DNA of 64,000 bases from Arthrobacter sp. H35-D1 (lineage in GTDB: Bacteria > Actinomycetota > Actinomycetes > Actinomycetales > Micrococcaceae), in the NCBI RefSeq assembly GCF_030063185.1, contig NZ_JASISP010000001.1:372001-436000 (forward strand), read 5' to 3'. Position 1 is the stretch's first letter; each line of letters opens with the position of its first letter. A program made the translations under genes and the position numbers. The notes beneath the pieces are model-generated. The model saw only the letters and a list, made by a program, of their open reading frames with translations. It had not been told where the DNA came from and did not search any database. Positions 17,792 through 25,652 of the stretch are shown here, one piece after another.

Positions 17792-19366
17792 TCAACGCGC
17801 CCCCGGCGCGTAGTCCTTGCCCTTCCCAGGGACGGGATGCGTGACGACGGGCCGGTCCTTCGTGGACTTGTTCCGGGAGTCCCGACCCTGATAGACAAAT
17901 TTGGTTCCCTTCACCATGGCTCCGGCGCCCACTCCGGCTCCAAGCAGGTTTCGCAGGGCTTCACGGGAGGCCTGCACGGCAGGATCGGCACTTGAGTCGA
18001 GGCCTCCGGCATCTGCCATGTAGTTCTCCAACGAATGCGCCTCCTGCACGGCAGCCCCCACACCGCCTTCGGCAATGGGCGGCCGGTGTGAAGTCACAGT
18101 CACCCAGTTCTTGGATGCCGGCGGCGGCCCATAGTCCGCGGCGGTGACAACGTCATTGTCATTTTCCACATCAAGCACGGAAATTGTGGCAGGAACATTC
18201 GCGTTTTTCGCTGGTGCGCCCGCAATGACAATCATCTTGACGTTCACGCTCGCCAGAAATGCGGAATCAGCTGCCGCAGCAGCCGCGTGTATGCCGCCCC
18301 CGCTGTGCCCCGTCAAGACCACCTCCTCGCCCGGCAGCGCACCCGAGGATTCAAGTGCTGCCTTGATAAACTCCTGCACCAGGACCTGCTCCTGCGTGAA
18401 GTGCTCTTTCCAGGCCGCCGTCAGTCCCTCCAAATTGCCTTCCATGTCGAAGGGGTTTGCGCTGTCTATCGTGGACCAGTCCTCTGTTCCAGGTAAATGC
18501 ACCACCCATGAAACCTGCCCGTCCGGGCGCACAATCCGCACCACAGCAATGGAGCCGGGCGGATACCCGTAGGCGTCTTGGCTGCCGGCAAGCATGCCGC
18601 GGATGCTGGCCTCCATCTCCCAGGGGTCTCCTGCCGACGGATCGACGATCGCATGGCCCGGCGGCAATTGCTTTGCCGCGGTGTCCCATTCCCTGGCAGG
18701 CACCTGTCGGATGGCCAGATTCCCACTCCGAGCCAATCCTGCGGTATCGAAGAATTTGCGAAGCGCATATGCGGGCCTCGCCCCTGCCGACCCTGCATCC
18801 TGCCGGCGCAGCTGGGACAGCAGGTACGCAAAGCCAACTCCGGAGCCCAACGCCCCGGCAACAGCGGCCACTCCGTTGTTAAGGAGACGCTCCATGGCAT
18901 CACGCAGCCCCTCCCGCCTGACCCTTTCCAGTTCCGTGGCGAGGCCTGCAGCCAAGGTCCAAGGAGCCAAGAGCGCCAAGTCCCTTGTGTTCCGGCCCTT
19001 CATCATGGCGGCAATGCGCCCCGTCAGTGCTGCCGCGTCGGCGGCCCGCGTCTCCGTGGCTGCATAGTTCGCACTGGCCTGCAGCGCCCTCCCAGCCAGC
19101 CTTGCGGTGTCCGCTCGTGCGCCTTTGCATGACCACAGCGCGTTCTGCATGTCTTCCAGGGGTCCGTAGGGAAAGACCGACGCGCCCTGGGCCGCGTCGC
19201 CCAGCCACAACCATTCCGCTTGCAGCCTGTCCACCAGCGGATCCATGTGCTGGGCCAAGCTGGCCAAACCAACCCCTGCTTCGGTTATCTCGGCCAAAGT
19301 GTAGCTGATGGATCCAACACCGCCTTCAACGGAAAACGAGGTTCCGTCCCCTGCTTCGTGTGCCAT
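17792..19366 (-). CDS. WXG-like N-terminal helical domain fused to alpha/beta hydrolase
   Basis: The ATG at 19366 follows AAGGGGAC with eight-base spacing and gives 524 residues. Residues 1-110 look like the helical hairpin of type VII secretion substrates (LASLAQHMDPLVDRLQAEWLWLG, then a long Ala-rich helix). About residues 140-200 are Ala/Gly/Leu-rich and could insert in or cross a membrane. From about residue 225 the protein resembles an alpha/beta hydrolase: VVHLPGTEDWS, then the nucleophile elbow LTGHSGGGIHAAA (GxSxG). The tail is basic. The upstream gene encodes a smaller WxG-like protein. Function is unknown; a secreted lipase- or esterase-like effector is a reasonable guess. No secretion genes are in the window. 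Confidence 0.6.
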   Translation of the reverse strand: MAHEAGDGTSFSVEGGVGSISYTLAEITEAGVGLASLAQHMDPLVDRLQAEWLWLGDAAQGASVFPYGPLEDMQNALWSCKGARADTARLAGRALQASANYAATETRAADAAALTGRIAAMMKGRNTRDLALLAPWTLAAGLATELERVRREGLRDAMERLLNNGVAAVAGALGSGVGFAYLLSQLRRQDAGSAGARPAYALRKFFDTAGLARSGNLAIRQVPAREWDTAAKQLPPGHAIVDPSAGDPWEMEASIRGMLAGSQDAYGYPPGSIAVVRIVRPDGQVSWVVHLPGTEDWSTIDSANPFDMEGNLEGLTAAWKEHFTQEQVLVQEFIKAALESSGALPGEEVVLTGHSGGGIHAAAAAADSAFLASVNVKMIVIAGAPAKNANVPATISVLDVENDNDVVTAADYGPPPASKNWVTVTSHRPPIAEGGVGAAVQEAHSLENYMADAGGLDSSADPAVQASREALRNLLGAGVGAGAMVKGTKFVYQGRDSRNKSTKDRPVVTHPVPGKGKDYAPGAR

Positions 19367-19429
19367 GTGCCCGGTCCCCTTCCATACTGTTCCGGCGTCC
19401 CAACTCGGCCGACACCCACAAACTGTCAC

Positions 19430-19852
19430 CTAGAATCCGGAGCCCCAGTCCGGCCCGAACCCCTGGCCAAACCGCGGCCCAAATTCAGCCCCGCTTCCAG
19501 CACCTTGCGGCAAGTTCGGGTTCCGGCAAGCAGACTCGGCAGACTCGGATTGCAGATAGACGCCGTAACTGCCCACGGAAGCACCCGCCGACTCCACCTT
19601 TCGAACTGCAAGGGCCAGGGCCGCATTGCAGGCAGACAGCGCCTCCCTAAATGCGAACGCGGCCGGGGAGCTCCAATCCATGGCACCCACGCCCCCCAGC
19701 TGCAGCCGCAAGGCATCAATGTCCCGTGCTATGCCGACCAGCCGCTGCGCCACAACGGCAACGGCTTCAGCCGACGGCCCGGCCTGGCCCGCGACTCCGC
19801 CCAGCTCGGCAGGTCCCCCCGAGCCCACTGCCGGCCACCATGGGTTGCTCAT
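19430..19852 (-). CDS. WxG100/ESAT-6-like small protein
   Basis: The ATG at 19852 (MSNPWWPAVG) has an AAGGGGGA ribosome binding site. The 140-residue protein forms two predicted helices around a central DWSSPAAFAFREAL, where W-S-S replaces the W-x-G turn of ESAT-6-like proteins. A Gly/Phe-rich tail follows (FGPRFGQGFGPDWGSGF). It precedes the hydrolase gene by 63 bases on the same strand, so the two are probably one transcript, like a chaperone/partner and effector pair. The WxG assignment is by pattern only. Confidence 0.55.
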   Translation of the reverse strand: MSNPWWPAVGSGGPAELGGVAGQAGPSAEAVAVVAQRLVGIARDIDALRLQLGGVGAMDWSSPAAFAFREALSACNAALALAVRKVESAGASVGSYGVYLQSESAESACRNPNLPQGAGSGAEFGPRFGQGFGPDWGSGF

Positions 19853-19990
19853 CGAATCCCCCTTATGGACTTCTTGACACAAGCATAGGAAGGTCCCTTT
19901 TGCCGCGCCACAGTCCGTCGACATTGTGTGGAAGACCCGTCCGCCAGCCTTCGCTGTGGAGGAATTGGCGGTTCATGAAAGAATTGGCCC

Positions 19991-21433
19991 ATGTCTGAAT
20001 CCACGCATTCCACTTCCCGCATCCCCTCCGGCCGCGTCTCCCTGGCCGCTTCCTCCGAGCATATTGCCTTGGGGCCCCTCGACGGCCGCTATTCCGGTGC
20101 CGTTGCACCGTTGGTGGACTATCTCTCAGAGGCGGCATTGAACCGTGACCGTGTTGGCGTGGAAGTTGAGTGGTTCATTCACCTGACAAGCAACAACACC
20201 CTGCCAGGCACCGAGCCCTTGACAGCGGAACAGCAGGGCGGGCTGCGCGCCATTGTGAGCGAATTTGATGCAGCTTCCGTGCAGGAACTGGCCGCCATTG
20301 AAAAAGTCACGGTGCACGATGTGAAGGCTGTGGAGTACTTCATCGGCAACCGCCTCGCCGCCTTGGGCTTGGACCACTTGAAGCCGCTTGTCCACTTCGG
20401 CTGCACCAGTGAAGACATCAACAACCTCTCCTACGCAGTTGGCATCAAGGGCGCAGTGGAGGATGTGTGGCTGCCCGCAGCCCGCACCCTCGTGGAAAAG
20501 ATTGCGGCCATGGCCGAAGAAAATCGCGCCGTTCCGATGCTTTCGCGCACCCATGGCCAGCCTGCCACCCCCACAACCCTGGGCAAGGAGCTGGCCGTCA
20601 CGGCCCACCGCCTGACCCGCCAGCTGGACCGCGTCGCCAAGACCGAATTCTTGGGCAAGATCAACGGCGCCACCGGCACCTACGCTGCACACTACGCCTC
20701 CGTCCCCGCCGCAGACTGGCAAGACGTTGCCAAGGACTTCGTGGAGTCGCTGGGCCTGAGCTGGAACCCGCTGACCACGCAGATTGAATCCCACGACTGG
20801 CAGGCCGAGCTCTACGCAGACATGGCCCGTTTCAACCGGATTCTGCACAACCTCTGCACGGACGTGTGGAGCTACATTTCCATCGGCTACTTCACCCAGG
20901 TCCCGGTTCCGGGCGCCACCGGTTCCTCCACCATGCCCCACAAGGTCAACCCGATCCGCTTCGAAAACGCCGAGGCCAACCTGGAGATCTCCAACGCCCT
21001 GCTGGACACCCTGGCCGCAACCCTCGTGACAAGCCGCTGGCAGCGCGACCTCACCGACTCCTCCAGCCAGCGCAACATCGGCGTCGCCTTTGGCCACTCC
21101 CTGCTGGCCATCAGCAACGTGCTGGGCGGCTTGGGCCGGCTGGACACCGCCGAGGCCGTGCTTGCCGACGACCTGGACCACAACTGGGAAGTCCTCGCCG
21201 AAGCCATCCAGATGGTCATGCGAGCCGAAGCCATCGCCGGCGTTCCTGGCATGGCAGACCCGTACGAACGCCTGAAGGACCTGACGCGTGGCCACCGCGT
21301 GGACGCCGCGCGCATGCAGGAGTTTGTCTCCGGCCTGGGCTTGTCCGAGGACGCCCAGGCACGCCTGCTGGACCTCACCCCGGGCAAGTACATCGGCATC
21401 GCCGAGTCCCTGGTGGACCACTTGAAGAAGTAG
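19991..21433 (+). CDS. purB: adenylosuccinate lyase
   Basis: The 480-residue enzyme removes fumarate from SAICAR and from adenylosuccinate in purine synthesis. PLDGRYSGAVAPLVDYLSE near the N-terminus, THGQPATPTT with the catalytic His, and the fumarase/aspartase signature GSSTMPHKVNP (about residue 310) are all present. The length suits the longer Escherichia-type PurB. It is divergent from the WxG-like pair and followed by a convergent small gene, so it is probably monocistronic. Confidence 0.96.
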   Translation: MSESTHSTSRIPSGRVSLAASSEHIALGPLDGRYSGAVAPLVDYLSEAALNRDRVGVEVEWFIHLTSNNTLPGTEPLTAEQQGGLRAIVSEFDAASVQELAAIEKVTVHDVKAVEYFIGNRLAALGLDHLKPLVHFGCTSEDINNLSYAVGIKGAVEDVWLPAARTLVEKIAAMAEENRAVPMLSRTHGQPATPTTLGKELAVTAHRLTRQLDRVAKTEFLGKINGATGTYAAHYASVPAADWQDVAKDFVESLGLSWNPLTTQIESHDWQAELYADMARFNRILHNLCTDVWSYISIGYFTQVPVPGATGSSTMPHKVNPIRFENAEANLEISNALLDTLAATLVTSRWQRDLTDSSSQRNIGVAFGHSLLAISNVLGGLGRLDTAEAVLADDLDHNWEVLAEAIQMVMRAEAIAGVPGMADPYERLKDLTRGHRVDAARMQEFVSGLGLSEDAQARLLDLTPGKYIGIAESLVDHLKK

Positions 21434-21519
21434 TCTGCGCACACAGTTCGACGGCGGCACCGACCTTGCGTTTTAGGCGCATCGGGGGTGCCGCTGCTTT
21501 TGGCCCGGCCTCACCACAT

Positions 21520-21981
21520 TCAGTACCGCCAGTCCAGCCCATCCAGCCGGTCCGTCTCGTCCTCAAACCGTCGCGACAACGCGTGCTTGCGCCAAATCCA
21601 CAATTCGCACGGCTGGGTAGATCCCTTTCTTACACCACGACAAGGTGGCGCTCCCTCGGGAATGCCGCAATCAGGACAGCGTGGCACCTCCCAGATACCC
21701 TCGTCTGTCACAACTCCCCATTGGAGAAGGTGCGCATCACTATGGATGCCCAACTGCCCCAACCTGGCGCCGATACCGGTGGCGCGCGGCGCGTTGCTGT
21801 CACGGAAAATCCTGGTCATGGCGAAGCCTACGGGCTCCAACATGGGCACCGCGCGCACCAAGAAACACACCAGGCATTCGTTGTAATGCGGGGTCATGAG
21901 GTAACTCGTCAACCGCCTAAACTGCAGATCCATCTCGGCTTCTGCGGCTCCGACTTCGTCAGGGCCACTAAAATCATCCAT
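21520..21981 (-). CDS. DUF2695-type hypothetical protein
   Basis: A 153-residue soluble protein with cysteine pairs. ECLVCFLVRAV near residue 35, FRDSNAPRATGIGARLGQLG in the middle, and EVPRCPDCGIPEGAPPC then GSTQPCELW at the end match my recollection of the actinobacterial DUF2695 family. The four C-terminal cysteines could bind zinc. Function is unknown. It converges on purB and is followed upstream by a separate aminotransferase gene. Confidence 0.6.
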   Translation of the reverse strand: MDDFSGPDEVGAAEAEMDLQFRRLTSYLMTPHYNECLVCFLVRAVPMLEPVGFAMTRIFRDSNAPRATGIGARLGQLGIHSDAHLLQWGVVTDEGIWEVPRCPDCGIPEGAPPCRGVRKGSTQPCELWIWRKHALSRRFEDETDRLDGLDWRY

Positions 21982-22064
21982 GGGCTTTCCTTTCCATGGA
22001 ACAAGAATGACAACGCTCGGGCACCGGCAAAAGGGGACGCCACCGTATTGTGGAGCACCCGACG

Positions 22065-22088
22065 CGTTCCCCCGGTTGTGGGGGAACG
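22065..22088. terminator. perfect hairpin after aminotransferase gene
   Basis: Arms CGTTCCCCC and GGGGGAACG pair perfectly around a six-base loop, just past the stop of the leftward aminotransferase gene. No T-run follows in either direction, so it may be a 3-prime stabiliser or a weak terminator. Confidence 0.45.
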
Positions 22089-22099
22089 GGCACGGCCAG

Positions 22100-23311
22100 T
22101 CACTGTGCCTGGGACGCCTGGAACTTTTCGATCCGCGCCAATGCCTCCCGGACGGCGTCGTACCCGGCGGCGAAGCTCAGGCGAACCGCCGCGCCGCCGC
22201 CGATACCGTCAAAATCGGTGCCCGGAACCAGCGCCACACCCGCATTTTCAAGCAGCGCCGCACAGTATTCCACCGAGTCCGCAAAGCCTGCCAGCGCAGG
22301 GCCCAGATTGGCGTAGAAGTAGAACGCACCGTCAGCCGGGGCGGCGTCCACCCACCCCAGGTCGGCCGCCTTGCCGAGGACGTAGTCGCGAGTGCGGGAA
22401 AACTCCGCGACCGCAGCATCGGCCTGCGCATAGGATTCCTCGCTGAACGCCTCAACTGCGGCGATTTGGGCCGGAGCCGGCGGGCACAGCGCCACATTGC
22501 CGCCCAGTGCTTCAACGGCTTGGGCCAGGTCCTCGGGCACGATCGCCCAGCCAAGACGCCACCCCGTCATCCCCCAGTATTTGGAAAAACTTGAAATCAC
22601 GACGCCCGAGCGGTCGAGTTCCCAGGCACACACTCCGCGCGGATCGGCTGAGCCGGCATCCGGGTAGGTCACGCCGTGGTAAATTTCGTCGCTCACCAAG
22701 CGCACCCCTTCCCCGACGCACCAGTTTGTCAGGGCCGCAAGTTCGTCCCTGGAGATCATCGTGCCGGTGGGATTGGCGGGCGAAGCCAGGACCAGGCCGG
22801 CCAGCGGACCGTGCTCGGCAACGGCGTCCGCCAACATGCCCGGGGTGGGCTGGAAACGGGTGTCGGCTCCGGCGTCGAGCTCAATGACCTCAATGCCCAG
22901 CGCCGTCAGGATGTTTTTGTAGGCCGGGTAGCCTGGCCGGGCCAGCGCCACTTTGTCGCCGGGGTTGAACGCAGCCAGAAAGACCAGCATGAAGGCCCCG
23001 GATGAACCCGTGGTGACGGCAACGTTCTGCGCCGGCACCTCGATCCCGTACCAGCGCTTGTAGTGTCCGGCGATGGCACGGCGGAGTTCAGCCAGTCCCA
23101 GCGCCGGCGTGTACGTCAGCGCGGCGCCTGAAGCATGAAGTGCAGCAGCCCGGGTCGAAACGCCGCTGGGCGCACCTCCGCCGGGCTCGCCCGCGCACAA
23201 GGAAATGACGTCGCGGCCTTCGACGCGTAGCTCCGCCACGCGTCGCAGGATGTCCATGACGGCAAACGGCTGTACGTTCGCGCGGCTGGCTACGGTGAGA
23301 GGTTTGCGCAT
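22100..23311 (-). CDS. PLP-dependent aminotransferase (aspartate/class I type)
   Basis: AAGGAG before the ATG at 23311 (MRKPLTVASR) fixes the start and gives 403 residues. The class I fold is shown by CAGEPGGGAPSGV, TTGSSGAFMLVFLAAFNPGD (PLP phosphate loop), LASPANPTGTMI, DEIYHGVTYP and ISSFSKYWGMTGWRLGW, which holds the PLP lysine. Relatives annotated as aspartate or N-succinyldiaminopimelate aminotransferases share these motifs; the substrate is open. Only 94 bases separate it from the divergent PTH2-like gene. Confidence 0.87.
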   Translation of the reverse strand: MRKPLTVASRANVQPFAVMDILRRVAELRVEGRDVISLCAGEPGGGAPSGVSTRAAALHASGAALTYTPALGLAELRRAIAGHYKRWYGIEVPAQNVAVTTGSSGAFMLVFLAAFNPGDKVALARPGYPAYKNILTALGIEVIELDAGADTRFQPTPGMLADAVAEHGPLAGLVLASPANPTGTMISRDELAALTNWCVGEGVRLVSDEIYHGVTYPDAGSADPRGVCAWELDRSGVVISSFSKYWGMTGWRLGWAIVPEDLAQAVEALGGNVALCPPAPAQIAAVEAFSEESYAQADAAVAEFSRTRDYVLGKAADLGWVDAAPADGAFYFYANLGPALAGFADSVEYCAALLENAGVALVPGTDFDGIGGGAAVRLSFAAGYDAVREALARIEKFQASQAQ

Positions 23312-23405
23312 GGGGACTCCTTGGCAAATGCTGTTTGCACATCGCGTGCGGCTGATACGGGCCAAACTCCAGCTTCCCACACGCCGTTGCCCCTACGCTT
23401 GGGGG

Positions 23406-24224
23406 GTGAGTGAATACATCGAAGGCAGTTTGCAGGAATTGGTCCAGCCCATCATTTTGCTTGTCGACAGGGAGGACCCGGCCAGCGAACAACACGGCAT
23501 TGCCGCCGCAGCGCTGGCCTCGGTCCAGGCGTTCCTGCGCGCACCGGACAACCCCGATTGGCGGCAGTGGTCGGCGGGGGCCTTTGCCAAGTCCGTCCGG
23601 CGGGCCGACGCGAAAATGTTTGCCAAGGTCCTGGCCGCTTTCCCTGAGCATGTGCTCTCCACCGTGGGCGAAGCGAGCGCCATTGGCCTGCCTCCCATGC
23701 CCGCGGCCGCTTTGCCCAAGCTGCTGGCGAAATTGCAGGTTTCAGGCACCACGCTGCCCATTGGCGAGCCCTTGCCGCCGCAGTCCCCGAGCATTGTGCT
23801 CAACGCCTCCTTGAACATGTCCACCGGCAAGGCCGCAGCGCAGGCCGCCCACGCCCTTTTCGCGTGGCTGCTGGAGTCCAAGCCAGCCACGGTTGAGGCG
23901 TGGGCAGCGGACGGGTTCCCCCTGGGCGTTCTCGAGCTGCCGGCCAAGGAGTTCCGCAAGGGTGCCCGCAAGTCCGCCGGACCGGTCATCCGGGACGCAG
24001 GTCGCACCGAAATTGAGCCCGGCTCCACCACTGCCTATGTGGAGGTTGCGAAGGTGGCCGGACGAAGGTGGCTGCAGCGCAGGTGGCCGGACGAAGGTGG
24101 CTGCAGCGCAGGTGAAGTAAGCTGCCAGGCCGCCGGCGAACCTGGGCCGCCAGCGAGAGCGGGCCAGGCGACCTCTTCCTCAGGGCTGGGGCCCGTCGCT
24201 TGGCGCAACCAAACCACCGCTTAA
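23406..24224 (+). CDS. peptidyl-tRNA hydrolase PTH2-like protein with altered C-terminus
   Basis: The GTG at 23406 follows a run of G and gives 272 residues. An N-terminal helical part (residues 1-120) precedes the PTH2-like fold: SIVLNASLNMSTGKAAAQAAHALFAWL, then FPLGVLELPAKEF, then VIRDAGRTEIEPGSTTAYVEVAKV. PTH2 domains cleave peptidyl-tRNA, but the actinobacterial two-part family is little studied. After EVAKV the reading frame is broken by an inserted repeat. The expected ending VAAAQVK plus stop (TAA at 24118) survives in another frame, so the present protein carries about 54 extra residues of Gly/Arg/Trp-rich sequence. Confidence 0.7.
   Translation: MSEYIEGSLQELVQPIILLVDREDPASEQHGIAAAALASVQAFLRAPDNPDWRQWSAGAFAKSVRRADAKMFAKVLAAFPEHVLSTVGEASAIGLPPMPAAALPKLLAKLQVSGTTLPIGEPLPPQSPSIVLNASLNMSTGKAAAQAAHALFAWLLESKPATVEAWAADGFPLGVLELPAKEFRKGARKSAGPVIRDAGRTEIEPGSTTAYVEVAKVAGRRWLQRRWPDEGGCSAGEVSCQAAGEPGPPARAGQATSSSGLGPVAWRNQTTA
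24052..24109 (+). repeat. 29-base perfect tandem duplication inside the PTH2-like gene
   Basis: Two identical 29-base units (AGGTGGCCGGACGAAGGTGG then CTGCAGCGC) abut at 24080/24081, with a 5-base partial third copy. Each unit itself holds two related AAGGTGG starts. The total insertion relative to the inferred ancestral end is 43 bases, which is not a multiple of three and shifts the reading frame. Confidence 0.85.
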
Positions 24225-24227
24225 CCC

Positions 24228-24265
24228 AAGAACGACGCCGGAACCTGGGCCCCGGCGTCGTTCTT
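24228..24265. terminator. bidirectional terminator between PTH2-like gene and rlmN
   Basis: Perfect 14-base arms AAGAACGACGCCGG and CCGGCGTCGTTCTT flank a 10-base loop, followed on the plus strand by CAGTTTTG. It lies between two convergent genes and could serve both. Confidence 0.75.
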
Positions 24266-24320
24266 CAGTTTTGTATTGCTCAATGTTGCTTCGCTCAGAG
24301 CTGCTTCGCTGGGTGCGGCT

Positions 24321-25580
24321 TTACTCGGCAGCCGCGAGCTGGCCGCAGGCGCCGTCAATTTCCTTGCCACGGGTGTCGCGCAGTGTGGTGGGCACACCGT
24401 TTTCAATCAACGTGTCAATGAATTCCTGCATGACTTCCGGCTCCGAGGATGTCCAGATGGATCCGGGAGTGGGGTTCAACGGAATCGGATTCACATGGAC
24501 CCAGCCGCGGCCGCGCGCATTGAGTTTCTTGGCCAGCAGCTCGGCACGCCACGGGTGGTCGTTCATGTCCTTGATCAGCGCGTACTCGATGGACACGCGG
24601 CGTCCGGTCACCTTGTAGTAGTTGTACGCAGCGTCGAGGGCCGCGTCGACTTTCCACTTGTCGTTGACGGGAATCAGTTCATCGCGCAGCTCGTCGTCCG
24701 GGGCGTGCAATGACAGCGCAAACGTGATGGCGACGCCTTCCTCGGCCAGCTTGTTGATGGCCGGGACAAGACCCACCGTGGAAAGCGTGATGCCGCGAGC
24801 GGACATGCCCAGACCCTCTGGAGCCTCGGCCACCATGCGGTGCACGGCGTTCATGACGCGCTTGTAGTTGGCCAGCGGCTCGCCCATGCCCATGAAAACA
24901 ATGTTGGTGACCCGCTCGGCGTCGTGCCCTCCGTCGCGGCGCAGATTGCCTAGGCCGCCCTCGGCGATGACCCGGTTGGCCTGGACAATCTGGTCCAGGA
25001 TCTCCGCAGCGGACATGTTGCGGGTCAGACCGGCTTGGCCCGTGGCACAGAAGGGGCAGTTCATGCCGCAGCCGCACTGGCTGGACACGCACAGGGTCAC
25101 GCGTCCGGGGTAGCGCATGAGGACGGACTCCACGAGCGAGCCGTCAAAGAGCCGCCACAGGAACTTCACGGTGTCGCCGTTGTCGGTGGACAGTCGCTTG
25201 ACCTCGGTCAGCAGCTTGGGAAACATGGTCTCCACAATCTCGGCGCGGCGATCCTTGGGAAGGTCGCTCATTTGCTCGGGATCGGTGGTGTAGTGCTGGA
25301 AGTAGTGCACGGAGAGCTGCTTGGCCCGGAACGCGGGCAGGCCCATTTCCTTGAATTTCGCCTCACGCTCGGGCAGGGTCATGTCAGCCAGGTGCATCGG
25401 GGGCTGAGACACGCGCGGGGACTTGAACTGCAGCAGTGGGCGCCCGCCCGGATCCTTGGCCTGCTTCCAGCCCTCGGTGGCAGGCATGACCTGCGCCGGA
25501 CGGCGAACCGTTCGCGTCTTGGAGGCAGTCTCGGCGGATGCGCCGTCGACGGGGCTGGGGGTGTTTTTGGGGGAAGTCAT
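24321..25580 (-). CDS. rlmN: 23S rRNA (adenine-2503-C2)-methyltransferase / tRNA methyltransferase
   Basis: The 419-residue radical SAM enzyme methylates A2503 of 23S rRNA and, in relatives, A37 of some tRNAs. The cluster motif [16 protein letters not shown] (CxxxCxxC) lies near residues 166-180. [24 protein letters not shown] and [11 protein letters not shown] are RlmN landmarks. The C-terminal [18 protein letters not shown] contains the second catalytic cysteine that carries the methyl group. The N-terminus has about 50 extra polar residues, common in actinobacteria. Confidence 0.96.
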   Translation of the reverse strand: MTSPKNTPSPVDGASAETASKTRTVRRPAQVMPATEGWKQAKDPGGRPLLQFKSPRVSQPPMHLADMTLPEREAKFKEMGLPAFRAKQLSVHYFQHYTTDPEQMSDLPKDRRAEIVETMFPKLLTEVKRLSTDNGDTVKFLWRLFDGSLVESVLMRYPGRVTLCVSSQCGCGMNCPFCATGQAGLTRNMSAAEILDQIVQANRVIAEGGLGNLRRDGGHDAERVTNIVFMGMGEPLANYKRVMNAVHRMVAEAPEGLGMSARGITLSTVGLVPAINKLAEEGVAITFALSLHAPDDELRDELIPVNDKWKVDAALDAAYNYYKVTGRRVSIEYALIKDMNDHPWRAELLAKKLNARGRGWVHVNPIPLNPTPGSIWTSSEPEVMQEFIDTLIENGVPTTLRDTRGKEIDGACGQLAAAE

Positions 25581-25652
25581 CCTTTCTATTGTCTCCTACG
25601 GACCCCCTGCTGTCTCGTATTGGCCGCCAAGATCACATTCGAACGGTTTTGG

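Noticed and set aside
20126-21460. 444-codon minus-strand frame opposite purB
   Set aside because: Antisense shadow of purB with no recognisable domains.
22065-22088. Strong intrinsic terminator
   Set aside because: The stem is perfect but lacks a T-tract on either strand, so it is kept only as a low-confidence hairpin.
24052-24109. CRISPR-like repeat
   Set aside because: The 29-base units are directly tandem with no spacers and only two copies.
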